From Saprospiraceae bacterium (GTDB taxonomy: Bacteria; Bacteroidota; Bacteroidia; Chitinophagales; Saprospiraceae), in NCBI GenBank assembly GCA_020849825.1, contig JADZFP010000589.1, positions 1 through 8,991 of the forward strand: a DNA stretch of 8,991 nt, read 5' to 3'. The notes below the pieces were generated by a model, which saw only the letters and a program-made list of their open reading frames with translations, was not told the DNA's origin and did no database searches. Positions 1 through 6,677 of the stretch are shown here, one piece after another. The translations under genes were made by a program, and so were the position numbers. Every line of letters begins with the position of its first letter. Position 1 is the stretch's first letter.

Positions 1-2
1 AA

Positions 3-431
3 AAATTGCTTTTCCTGTTGCCGGTCCTGGTTTTCGTTCTGTCGTACTGCAGCAAACAACAATCGGATGAACTTCTGCCGAAAACCGATACTTCGGCTTC
101 CGAGCGCGCCATCTGCAATATCGTGATCGGCGGCGATTCCGACTTCGAGCTGTGCGGCACAGTGGCGCCCGGTTCGGGTACGGTTTGCAACGCCTGTACG
201 ACCGGCGGCGCCAACTCGCTCGTTCACTATGGCACGCAGGCTTTCCCGGCCGGCACCTGGGGACTGACGATCAACGCACCCACGCCGCACTACATCAGCA
301 TCCGCAACACCGGCGCTCAGCCCGGGAATTACAAAATCGGCGCAGGCAGCAACCAGGTGAACATCACGCTGGCGCCCGGCGATTGCGAAGAGCTGCAATT
401 GGATGCCAGCTGCTTCATTACGGTGATGTAA
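3..431 (+). CDS. Small Cys-rich secreted/lipoprotein-like protein, 5' end cut by window edge
   Basis: The reading frame is already open at the window edge. The first bases read as lysine codons followed by a hydrophobic stretch (LLFLLPVLVFVLSYC), so the true ATG is probably only one or two codons upstream; the in-frame TTG at position 6 is unlikely to be the start. The hydrophobic stretch ending in Cys suggests a signal peptide, perhaps a lipoprotein one, although Tyr just before the Cys is not a standard lipobox residue. The mature part of about 125 residues has six further cysteines, including a CNAC pair, and is rich in Gly, Thr and Asn, which suggests a small disulfide-bonded beta-fold domain. 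No family is recognised and no catalytic motif is seen. It ends at TAA 429-431 and is followed by a strong terminator, so it is a separate transcript from the next gene. An envelope location is inferred. Confidence 0.6.
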   Translation, partial: KLLFLLPVLVFVLSYCSKQQSDELLPKTDTSASERAICNIVIGGDSDFELCGTVAPGSGTVCNACTTGGANSLVHYGTQAFPAGTWGLTINAPTPHYISIRNTGAQPGNYKIGAGSNQVNITLAPGDCEELQLDASCFITVM

Positions 432-463
432 GTCGTTCGTATTCCGAATCGATGAAATCAACT

Positions 464-503
464 CCGGGGTTGGCTATTTGCATGGCCAACCCCGGCCCTT
501 TTT
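464..503 (+). terminator. Rho-independent-like terminator after the small Cys-rich gene
   Basis: An 11-bp perfect stem (CCGGGGTTGGC at 464-474 pairing with GCCAACCCCGG at 485-495) encloses a 10-nt loop and is followed by CCC and a T-run (499-503). It starts 32 nt after the stop codon. It separates the small gene from the large secreted-protein gene downstream. Confidence 0.8.
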
Positions 504-545
504 CGGGATGTCCACCCTGCATTTATTCACTCAACCTGATTCACC

Positions 546-2846
546 ATGAAAAAGTATGTTTCCAATCGATTACTCCCTGTTTTCTGCGTCGGACTGATGT
601 GGCTTTTGAGCCTCCCTGACGCCAACAGCCAGTGCGAATGTGGAACGGACCCATCCACGGGAGAGCCTGTTTTTATCAATCCTGGCGCGTATTACCACAA
701 GTACACACCAGTTTTTGATGCAAACGGGTATGTATCCTCATACTCGTACAGTTTCCAGTTTCCTTGTGGCGGCGGTCCCCTTCAACTTGTTGAGGATTAT
801 ACTTACATCGTACTTTATCGTGAAAAGGGTACAACGGATTGGCAGGTTCATTACACCTACATCAGCGACGGTGATTTTACTCTCGAAGTGGGCCCCTTGG
901 CGCCGTGCAAGGTCTACGAAATGAGGGTAACCTGCCCACGGTGCGATTACGTACCCTTTCAGATCGTATGCAATGCTTACGATCAAGCGCAAGCTTATTT
1001 GACCGACCCGAATAATACCCTGAATAATGTATCCCAGATATGGGAAGTGTGCTACGACGGAATAGGCAATAAGAAGATCAATGATTTTGCCGTCGGCTCC
1101 GTGAATCCCGCAAGCAATGAAGTTGTGCTGCAATGGGACCATCTGAGCGTACCGGCGTCCTACGAGATTTCATATAAAAAAGCGACTGATATTTTATGGA
1201 CGACGGCAGGCACCACGACCAGCCTCAATTTCACGTTGGGTAATTTGACGCCCTGTACGGCATACAAGGCCCGCGTCCGTGCGTTTGGCGATTGCTGCGA
1301 CGGATTGAAGTATTCCAGCTATCAAACGCTGGATTTTGTCATGACCGATTGTATGCCCCTTCTCGCGCCGCTTGGCCTGGTCACCGGGAATTCGGCTCAG
1401 ATTTCCTGGACCAATCTGGGCGCGTCTCCGCCCGGCTACAAGGTAGAATGGTGGCCTTTGTCCGCTCCGGCGTCTGTAAATGAAGCATATACGACAGTGA
1501 TGCAGTATACCTTGACCGGACTTGTCCCTGAAACGGATTATGCCGTCCGGGTGACGAGCCTGTGCAATGCGCCGGCATGCGCGGGCGTGTCACAGATCAG
1601 AAAAATCAGGACCAATTGCGAACTTAGAGAGCCAAACAATACCCTGGCAACGGCAGCCGCCATCAATTTTGATGCGAATATTGACGGCAACAATATCTAT
1701 CCGGCCGGGGATGTCGATTATTTCAAATTTGTTCCGGCCGGTTGCGACATAGTCGAAATCAAGGTGGATCATCCGGAAATCGATTATTTCCCCAACCCCG
1801 ATCCTTATGCATGGCAGGGTTATGATTTGCTATACAAACTTTACGACCAGAATTTTCAGGAAGTCCCTGTCGCAAAAAGCGGATACGTAGACGATTCGAA
1901 CCGCTGGCACGACAACGTACATTGGGTGGTGCCCGGCCAACAATACTACATCGAGGTTAAAGGCTGGCTTCCGACATGGCAAAACCTGTCCTGTTACATC
2001 GTCAATGCCTTCCCTTGTTATGATTGCGATGATATTGCAAGCAACGCTATTTTCGGCAAAGACAAGGTATATACCGTTCCCTCCACATACAATTACAGTT
2101 TTAGCGATCCTGCTTTTCACGTGCAATGGAGCGTAAGCGGACCCGCTAACATACAACCCAATGGATGGCTGTGCCCGGTCAATTTTACGGGTGTCGGTAC
2201 GGTCGTTCTAACCGGTACGATTACGCGGTGCGATGGGACCTCGGCAACGTTTCAAAAGGAAATTCTGGTGAGTGATGAATGCGATCTGGAAGGCGAATAC
2301 ACGGTCGGAAACAGTTCGGTGGAACTGAGTGAGACAGGCTTTAATTTTATTCAGGACTGGAATTATACCGTGACGCTCGATATTCCGGATGGCAGCAATT
2401 TTAATGTCTATCTGAATTCAGGAACGGGTACCTGGACCGTGGACGGGACCAAAATCTACGTACAACAAAGCAGTCCCTTGCTCACTTTGCGCGTCGTGCT
2501 GTTTACCGGCGTTTGCCATGGGGAGACAGGGATTTATACTTTTTACCACGGGGGCGATTATCCTCCTTACCCCCCGGATTATCCTGTTGACTGGTATATC
2601 AGCCCCAACCCGGCAACCTACACCCTGCAAATTAATCCGGTGATTAATCCTGCCGTCAATTCGTCTCTTGTTCCGGAGAGTGTAGACATACGGCTGTTTA
2701 ATCAGTATACCAACCTGGTTTTGCTGGAACAGGGAAGCACTTCTTCGCCAACAAACCTGAACACAGCAGGTTTGACTCCCGGCCTGTACAACCTGCAATT
2801 GATCTATGGGGAGTACATCCAGTATTTCAATATTATCAAGCAGTAA
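546..2846 (+). CDS. Multidomain secreted protein with FnIII-like, PPC-like and T9SS type A sorting domains
   Basis: A 766-residue exported protein. Residues 1-28 form a signal peptide (MKK, hydrophobic core, cleavage probably after DANS). Residues 30-140 look like a divergent fibronectin-III-like module. Two clearer FnIII modules follow, at about 178-268 and 270-358, each with a TPCTAYKARVRA- or PETDYAVRVTS-type strand and a closing Cys. Residues 359-490 begin EPNNTLATA and contain GDVDYFKF, the pattern of bacterial pre-peptidase C-terminal (PPC) domains. Residues 495-578 resemble an Ig/PKD-like fold. After a Pro/Tyr-rich linker (672-680), residues 683-766 match a T9SS type A sorting domain: YISPNPA, central beta strands, then LTPGLYNLQL near the end. 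Such domains direct export by T9SS and are usually removed at the surface. No enzyme domain is seen, so an adhesive or surface-scaffold role is inferred. The ATG at 546 is chosen because it gives the signal peptide; no Shine-Dalgarno or TAnnTTTG element is evident upstream. Confidence 0.85.
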   Translation: MKKYVSNRLLPVFCVGLMWLLSLPDANSQCECGTDPSTGEPVFINPGAYYHKYTPVFDANGYVSSYSYSFQFPCGGGPLQLVEDYTYIVLYREKGTTDWQVHYTYISDGDFTLEVGPLAPCKVYEMRVTCPRCDYVPFQIVCNAYDQAQAYLTDPNNTLNNVSQIWEVCYDGIGNKKINDFAVGSVNPASNEVVLQWDHLSVPASYEISYKKATDILWTTAGTTTSLNFTLGNLTPCTAYKARVRAFGDCCDGLKYSSYQTLDFVMTDCMPLLAPLGLVTGNSAQISWTNLGASPPGYKVEWWPLSAPASVNEAYTTVMQYTLTGLVPETDYAVRVTSLCNAPACAGVSQIRKIRTNCELREPNNTLATAAAINFDANIDGNNIYPAGDVDYFKFVPAGCDIVEIKVDHPEIDYFPNPDPYAWQGYDLLYKLYDQNFQEVPVAKSGYVDDSNRWHDNVHWVVPGQQYYIEVKGWLPTWQNLSCYIVNAFPCYDCDDIASNAIFGKDKVYTVPSTYNYSFSDPAFHVQWSVSGPANIQPNGWLCPVNFTGVGTVVLTGTITRCDGTSATFQKEILVSDECDLEGEYTVGNSSVELSETGFNFIQDWNYTVTLDIPDGSNFNVYLNSGTGTWTVDGTKIYVQQSSPLLTLRVVLFTGVCHGETGIYTFYHGGDYPPYPPDYPVDWYISPNPATYTLQINPVINPAVNSSLVPESVDIRLFNQYTNLVLLEQGSTSSPTNLNTAGLTPGLYNLQLIYGEYIQYFNIIKQ

Positions 2847-2902
2847 TGTAAAAGCGGCGGTATGGAAACCCTGCCCGGGCGACTACCTTCTGGATAATGT
2901 GT

Positions 2903-2954
2903 CACGCAAGGCCGCAAAGGAGCAACTTCTTTGCGCGCTTTGCGGCTTTGCGTG
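2903..2954. repeat. Intergenic hairpin of the CTTTGCGGCTTTGC repeat family
   Basis: The left arm (2903-2919, CACGCAAGGCCGCAAAG) and right arm (2938-2954, CTTTGCGGCTTTGCGTG) are complementary over 17 bp with one G-T pair, around an 18-nt loop. It sits between two convergent genes, the secreted protein and nadE, so it could act as a two-way transcription end. The same arm sequence recurs at 3003-3016 and 6570-6625, which marks it as a dispersed repeat and not a one-off terminator. Confidence 0.75.
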
Positions 2955-3002
2955 CCATACTACTTCAACGATTTTGGGCGGGCCCGACTTGTGAGACAGC
3001 CT

Positions 3003-3016
3003 CTTTGCGGCTTTGC
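3003..3016. repeat. Half copy (one arm) of the CTTTGCGGCTTTGC repeat
   Basis: CTTTGCGGCTTTGC at 3003-3016 is identical to the core of the right arm of the hairpin at 2903-2954 and of the copy at 6563-6632. Its following bases (TTGAAAT) also resemble those after the 6.6-kb copy (ATGAAAT). No adjacent left arm is seen, so this appears to be a solitary or decayed copy. Confidence 0.6.
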
Positions 3017-3074
3017 TTGAAATGAGTCCGTCAGGCCAACCGTGGGCCGTATTTGAGCGGCTGTATTTTGTTTT

Positions 3075-4940
3075 TTACGACAAATACTTCGCCTCGATCG
3101 GCATCCGCCTGCCCATCCCGAATGCCTTCGGACTCACGCGCAACACCGGCGCGGCCTGTTCTCTTTTGAACTCGCTCATATTGACCAAACGCAGTACCCG
3201 GGCTACCAGATCGTGATCAAAACCCTGGGCTTCCAGTTCACGAGGCCCCTGGCGACATTCAATGTATTGGTACAGCAAGCGGTCGAGCAGCTCGTAAGGC
3301 GGCAAACTGTCGGTGTCTTTTTGCCCCGGCCGCAGTTCGGCGCTGGGCGGTTTGGTGATGGAATTGAGGGGAATGAGCCCGCCGCCGCGGAGGAGTTGGT
3401 GGCTGATAACCGTGCCTGTTGAGGCCCCACCCCCAACCCCCGAGTACTCGGGAAGGGGAGCCGATAAAGAGTTAGATTGCGGCGGGGATGTCGTTCCACT
3501 CGTTGAGGCCCCACCCCCAACCCCTCCCCCCAAGGGGAGGGGAGCGGCTCCCAGCTCGAATCGGCTCCCCTCCCCGTGGGGGGAGGGGTTGGGGCGTTCC
3601 AAAGCAGCATAACACTCATTAATATACCCCGCCAACGCATACACCTCCGTTTTATACACGTCAGCCAGCACGGCCAGGCCGCCGCAGAGGTCGCCGTAGA
3701 GGGTGCCGTAGCCGACCGACATTTCGCTTTTATTGGTCGTGTTGAGCAGGATGTTGCCGAATTTGTTCGACAGGGCCATCAGCAGGGTGCCGCGTACGCG
3801 GGCCTGGATGTTTTCTTCCGTGACGTTGAAGGGCAGGTCTTTGAAAAAAGGCTGCAATGCGCCTTCGAAGGCCTCGTACACGCTTTTGATCGGTACAATA
3901 TCGTACTGGATGCCGAGGTTTTCGGCGAGGTCGCGGGCGTCGTCGACGGAGTGGCCGGTACTGAACTGGCTGGGCAGGAGCAGCACGCGCACGTTGTCCT
4001 TTCCAAGGGCTTTGACGGCCAGTACGGTGGTTACGGCCGAATCGATGCCGCCGGAGAGACCGAGAATGGCCTTTTTGAAGCCGAGTTTGTGGAAATACTC
4101 GCGAATGCCTTCAACCAGCGCATCATGGATGAGCCGGATTTTATCCTTGGGTTGTTCGGTTTCGCGACCGCCGCGCACCACCTCGTCGAGATCGTATACG
4201 CGCAGGCATTCTTCAAAATAAGGCATCTCGTCGAACACCTTGCAGTCGGGCGAAACGACCAGACTGCCGCCGTCGAAGATTACGTCGGTCTGGGCGCCCA
4301 CGTGGTTGGCGTAGAACATGGGTACGCCGTAGCGCTGTACATTGGCTTTTACCGTGTGAATGCGCAGGGCGGCGTGGGTGTAGTCGAAGGGGGAGGCAGA
4401 AAGGTTGAGGATAAAATCGGGGCGCTCATCCATCATTTCGTCGAGCGGACAAATTTTGTACAGCGGGTTTTCATTGCCCACATTCCAGATGTCTTCGCAG
4501 ATCGAGAGCGCGATTTTTTTACCTTTAAACTGAAAAGTATGAAACTCTGTGGCCGGTTCGAAATAGCGGTATTCGTCAAAAATATCGTAGGTCGGCAGCA
4601 GGGTTTTGTGCTGTATGCCCACGATGCGGCCCTCCCAGAGGAAAAAAGCCGAATTGTGCAGGTCTTTGCCTTCCACTACGGGGTTGCGCGTGGGCGAGCC
4701 CACGACGATGGCGATGTCGCGGGAGGCTTCGCGCAGTTTTTCCACCGAAGCGTCGCTGCGGCGGATGAAGTCGTCGAATTCGAGAAAATCGCGGGGCGGG
4801 TAACCGCAGGTGGCCAGTTCGCCGAAGCAGATCAGGTCGGCGCCCAGCCGGCGGGCTTCCGCCGCGGCGTCGAGCATTTTTTGCAGATTGCCTTCGAAGT
4901 TTCCGATGTGGTAATTGAGTTGAGCCAGGGCTATTTTCAT
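3075..4940 (-). CDS. nadE: Glutamine-dependent NAD+ synthetase with in-frame repeat insertion
   Basis: Catalyses the last step of NAD+ synthesis, ATP-dependent amidation of nicotinic acid adenine dinucleotide, using ammonia from glutamine. It has 621 residues from the ATG at 4940, which starts MKIALAQLNY; upstream in-frame starts would add about 27 non-conserved residues. The N-terminal nitrilase-type glutaminase domain (about 1-260) shows the expected Glu41 (GELATCGYPPRDF), Lys112 (HKTLLPTYDIFDEYRYF) and Cys148 (ICED). The synthetase domain carries the PP-loop SGGIDS (296-301), then TTNKSEMSVGYGTLYGD, and KPPSAELRPGQKDTDSLPPY (530-549). Between residues of about 443 and 522 lies a Gly/Pro/Ser-rich stretch of about 80 residues, encoded by palindromic repeats, where relatives have only a short loop. 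That stretch explains most of the excess over the usual length of about 540-570 residues. All visible catalytic motifs are intact, so the enzyme is probably functional. Divergent from ubiE; promoter candidate at 4962-4969. Confidence 0.95.
   Translation of the reverse strand: MKIALAQLNYHIGNFEGNLQKMLDAAAEARRLGADLICFGELATCGYPPRDFLEFDDFIRRSDASVEKLREASRDIAIVVGSPTRNPVVEGKDLHNSAFFLWEGRIVGIQHKTLLPTYDIFDEYRYFEPATEFHTFQFKGKKIALSICEDIWNVGNENPLYKICPLDEMMDERPDFILNLSASPFDYTHAALRIHTVKANVQRYGVPMFYANHVGAQTDVIFDGGSLVVSPDCKVFDEMPYFEECLRVYDLDEVVRGGRETEQPKDKIRLIHDALVEGIREYFHKLGFKKAILGLSGGIDSAVTTVLAVKALGKDNVRVLLLPSQFSTGHSVDDARDLAENLGIQYDIVPIKSVYEAFEGALQPFFKDLPFNVTEENIQARVRGTLLMALSNKFGNILLNTTNKSEMSVGYGTLYGDLCGGLAVLADVYKTEVYALAGYINECYAALERPNPSPHGEGSRFELGAAPLPLGGGVGGGASTSGTTSPPQSNSLSAPLPEYSGVGGGASTGTVISHQLLRGGGLIPLNSITKPPSAELRPGQKDTDSLPPYELLDRLLYQYIECRQGPRELEAQGFDHDLVARVLRLVNMSEFKREQAAPVLRVSPKAFGMGRRMPIEAKYLS
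3418..3461. repeat. GC-rich palindromic element, copy R1, inside nadE
   Basis: This 44-nt element begins GTTGAGGCCCCACCCCCAAC on the plus strand. Its first 23 nt are identical to copy R2 (3502-3545). Its core is a 14-bp perfect palindrome, CCCGAGTACTCGGG (3439-3452). In the nadE frame it encodes APLPEYSGVGGGAST. Confidence 0.8.
3502..3545. repeat. GC-rich palindromic element, copy R2, inside nadE
   Basis: This 44-nt element has the same first 23 nt and the same total length as R1. Its core differs: CCCCTCCCC (3521-3529) pairs with GGGGAGGGG (3534-3542) around a 4-nt loop. It is read in the same frame as R1 and encodes APLPLGGGVGGGAST. It lies exactly 84 nt (28 codons) from R1. Confidence 0.85.
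3563..3594. repeat. GC-rich palindromic element, copy R3, inverted and truncated, inside nadE
   Basis: 3564-3594 is the reverse complement of 3515-3545 (part of R2) with a single mismatch over 31 nt. It stops before the GGCCTCAAC end that R1 and R2 share, so it is a shorter copy in opposite orientation. In the nadE frame it encodes ERPNPSPHGEGSRF. Together with R2 it makes a large inverted repeat with an 18-nt spacer. Confidence 0.85.
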
Positions 4941-4961
4941 GCGACAGCTTGTTTTGTGCGG

Positions 4962-4969
4962 CAAAGGTA
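4962..4969 (-). promoter_or_regulatory. Candidate -7 element of the nadE promoter (TACCTTTG)
   Basis: The minus strand reads TACCTTTG, a match to the Bacteroidota -7 consensus TAnnTTTG, ending 21 nt before the nadE ATG. No clear -33 TTG box is visible at the expected distance. The position implies a short leader of roughly 15 nt. Confidence 0.5.
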
Positions 4970-5035
4970 GTGCCTGTTCGCAGATGGGATAGAACGGATT
5001 TCCTTCAAAACCTGTCAGCAAGCAACCGGAACGTT

Positions 5036-5043
5036 TACCTTTG
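5036..5043 (+). promoter_or_regulatory. Candidate -7 element of the ubiE-porT promoter (TACCTTTG)
   Basis: TACCTTTG matches TAnnTTTG and ends 11 nt before the ubiE ATG at 5055. The -33 region has only a weak CCTG (5011-5014), at about the right spacing. The same 8-mer serves the divergent nadE gene. The leader would be only a few nucleotides long. Confidence 0.5.
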
Positions 5044-5054
5044 CGCCAATATTT

Positions 5055-5789
5055 ATGAAAGAAAAATCAGAAGTTACCCCGTACAACGATGCCGAAGTCA
5101 AAAAAGCGCAGGTGGAGCGTATGTTCGACAATATCGCGCCGAAATACGACCTGCTGAACCGCGTGCTCTCGCTGGGCATTGACGTACAATGGCGGAAAAA
5201 AGCCCTGAATTACCTGCGCGACCTTGCGCCGCAAACCCTGCTCGACGTCGCGACGGGCACCGCCGACGTAGCCATCATGGCTGCCCGCCGACTGGCGCCA
5301 AAGCAGATTATCGGTATCGATATCGCCAATCAAATGCTCGATTTCGGTCGGGAAAAGATCGTAAAAGCGGGTTTGCAGGACACGATCAGCCTAGAAACGG
5401 GCGACAGCGAAAACCTGCGTTTTGCCGACGACAGTTTCGACGCCGTCACCGTGGCTTTCGGGGTGCGCAATTTTGAAAACCTGGAAAAGGGACTCTCGGA
5501 AATGCGCCGCGTACTGCGGCCGGGCGGCCGGGTGGTCATTCTGGAGTTCTCCAAACCGGGTATTTTTCCAATAAAACAGCTGTACAACAGCTACTTCAAA
5601 TACGTTTTGCCCATGATCGGGCGTTTAACCAGCCGCGACGTGCGCGCTTACACCTATCTTTTCGAAAGTGTGCAGGCGTTTCCCGAAGGCCAGGATTTTC
5701 TCAACATTTTATCCAAAACCGGTTATCAAAATCCACAATGCGAACGATTGACGCTCGGAATATGCTCCATTTACATTGCAGAAAAATAG
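5055..5789 (+). CDS. ubiE: Demethylmenaquinone methyltransferase (UbiE/MenG family)
   Basis: SAM-dependent C-methyltransferase that converts demethylmenaquinone to menaquinone, the last step of respiratory quinone synthesis. Bacteroidota generally use menaquinone, so the MenG role is inferred over ubiquinone methylation. At 244 residues it has the normal family length. Visible signatures: FDNIAPKYDLLNRVLSLGID (24-43), typical of the UbiE N-terminus; the SAM-binding motif LLDVATGTADVA (62-73) with an acidic strand end at GIDIANQML (87-95); GVRNFENLEKGLSEMRRVLR (136-155) followed by PGGRVVILEFSKP. The ATG at 5055 gives the standard N-terminus and has a TACCTTTG element just upstream. Its 3' end overlaps the porT-like gene, so the two are probably one transcript with coupled translation. 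Divergent from nadE. Confidence 0.95.
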   Translation: MKEKSEVTPYNDAEVKKAQVERMFDNIAPKYDLLNRVLSLGIDVQWRKKALNYLRDLAPQTLLDVATGTADVAIMAARRLAPKQIIGIDIANQMLDFGREKIVKAGLQDTISLETGDSENLRFADDSFDAVTVAFGVRNFENLEKGLSEMRRVLRPGGRVVILEFSKPGIFPIKQLYNSYFKYVLPMIGRLTSRDVRAYTYLFESVQAFPEGQDFLNILSKTGYQNPQCERLTLGICSIYIAEK

Positions 5790-6502
5790 TCGGCGGCTGG
5801 AAGCTGGCGGCCTTGTTGTTTTTCCTTTTCCTGGCCGCTCCGAATGCGGAAGCGCAGTTTTCCTCGGGCCAAAACCTCAATTACCGCGACTTTCAAAACA
5901 AGCCCTACTATTTCGGGATCACCCTGGGGTACAACCAGAGCGATTTCCGCATTTTTCACTCCAAAAGTTTCATCACCAACGACTCTTTTCTCCGGGCGGA
6001 ATCGGTCACGGGACCGGGTTTCAACCTCGGTATCGTATCGAATCTGCGGATCGGGGAGTATTTCGACGTGCGTTTTTTGCCCACCCTGTCGTTTGCCGAA
6101 CGTAATATCCGCTATGCGCCGCCGGGTGAAAAATCGATCGTGCTTACGCGCCGTATCGAGTCGGTATTTGTGGAAATGCCTTTCCACGTGCGCTACAAAT
6201 CGGCGCCATTTCACGATTTTCGCCTGTTTGTGATCGGCGGGGTGAAATACGTGTTCGACGTGGCCAGCGATTCGCGTACACGGCAGGCCGCCGGGCTGGT
6301 GAAGATCGCGCCCACCGATTTTCAGGTCGAATACGGCGCCGGCATCCAGTTCTTTTTCCCCTATTTCGTTTTTTCTCCGGAGTTCAAGATTTCCCAGGGC
6401 ATGAACAACGTCCTGATCTACAACGACCGCCTCGAACAGAGCACTATTCTGGAAAAAGTGATGTCGCGGACGTTTACGATTTCACTGCACTTCGAGGGTT
6501 GA
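5762..6502 (+). CDS. porT: PorT-like outer-membrane protein of the type IX secretion system
   Basis: A 246-residue predicted outer-membrane beta-barrel protein. The N-terminus has a basic segment, a hydrophobic core (LAALLFFLFLAAP) and an AEAQ cleavage site, so it is exported. The mature part shows alternating aromatic/polar strands typical of a small barrel: YYFGITLGYN near the start, FDVRFLPTLSFAERNI, VEMPFHVRYKS, FRLFVIGGVKYVFD, VEYGAGIQFFFPYFVFSPEF, and a C-terminal strand ending in an aromatic residue (TFTISLHFEG). Length, fold pattern and position directly after ubiE agree with PorT/SprT, a protein needed for T9SS function in Porphyromonas and Flavobacterium; that ubiE-porT neighbourhood is known from other Bacteroidota. 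I chose the ATG at 5762 (28-nt overlap with ubiE) because it gives a normal-length signal peptide; the ATG at 5738 would add eight residues (52-nt overlap). The nearby T9SS-sorted protein is a possible client. A generic porin-like barrel protein is the alternative. Confidence 0.8.
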   Translation: MLHLHCRKIVGGWKLAALLFFLFLAAPNAEAQFSSGQNLNYRDFQNKPYYFGITLGYNQSDFRIFHSKSFITNDSFLRAESVTGPGFNLGIVSNLRIGEYFDVRFLPTLSFAERNIRYAPPGEKSIVLTRRIESVFVEMPFHVRYKSAPFHDFRLFVIGGVKYVFDVASDSRTRQAAGLVKIAPTDFQVEYGAGIQFFFPYFVFSPEFKISQGMNNVLIYNDRLEQSTILEKVMSRTFTISLHFEG

Positions 6503-6562
6503 GCAGATCGCCTGGGAGGGACAATTCTCCTTGAACTTTCTCAATCGAACCTCCGGGATTTT

Positions 6563-6632
6563 ATTTTACGCAAAGCCGCAAAGCGCGCCAGGAATTTCGT
6601 CCCTTGGCGCGCTTTGCGGCTTTGCATGAAAT
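6563..6632. repeat. Long intergenic hairpin, CTTTGCGGCTTTGC repeat family
   Basis: 6563-6592 pairs with 6603-6632 over 30 positions with one mismatch (6569/6626) and two G-T pairs, around a 10-nt loop. The inner 21 bp (6570-6590 with 6605-6625) is perfect. The arm GCAAAGCCGCAAAGCGCGCC contains the same sequence as the copies at 2903-2954 and 3003-3016. It lies between porT and dnaG and is followed by TTTGTTCTTG, so it may also end the ubiE-porT transcript. Confidence 0.8.
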
Positions 6633-6658
6633 TTTGTTCTTGTCGTAAGGTTTCTAAG

Positions 6659-6666
6659 TATTTTTG
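6659..6666 (+). promoter_or_regulatory. Candidate -7 element of the dnaG promoter (TATTTTTG)
   Basis: TATTTTTG matches TAnnTTTG and ends 11 nt before the dnaG ATG. TTTG at 6633-6636 is a possible -33 box with a 22-nt gap, slightly long. The predicted leader is only a few nucleotides, as for ubiE. Confidence 0.5.
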
Positions 6667-6677
6667 CCAACAGCATC

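Noticed and set aside
3375..3614. Intein or extra functional domain in NadE
   Set aside because: At about 80 residues it is too short for an intein, lacks splice-junction residues, and is low-complexity sequence encoded by repeated palindromes.
3576..4970. 464-codon plus-strand open frame opposite nadE
   Set aside because: It lies antisense to a gene with clear NadE motifs, and its protein has no recognisable features. It is a by-product of codon bias.
4941..5021. Earlier nadE start at 5021, adding 27 residues
   Set aside because: The extra residues are not typical of NadE, and the candidate promoter at 4962-4969 lies inside that extension; MKIALAQLNY is the usual family start.
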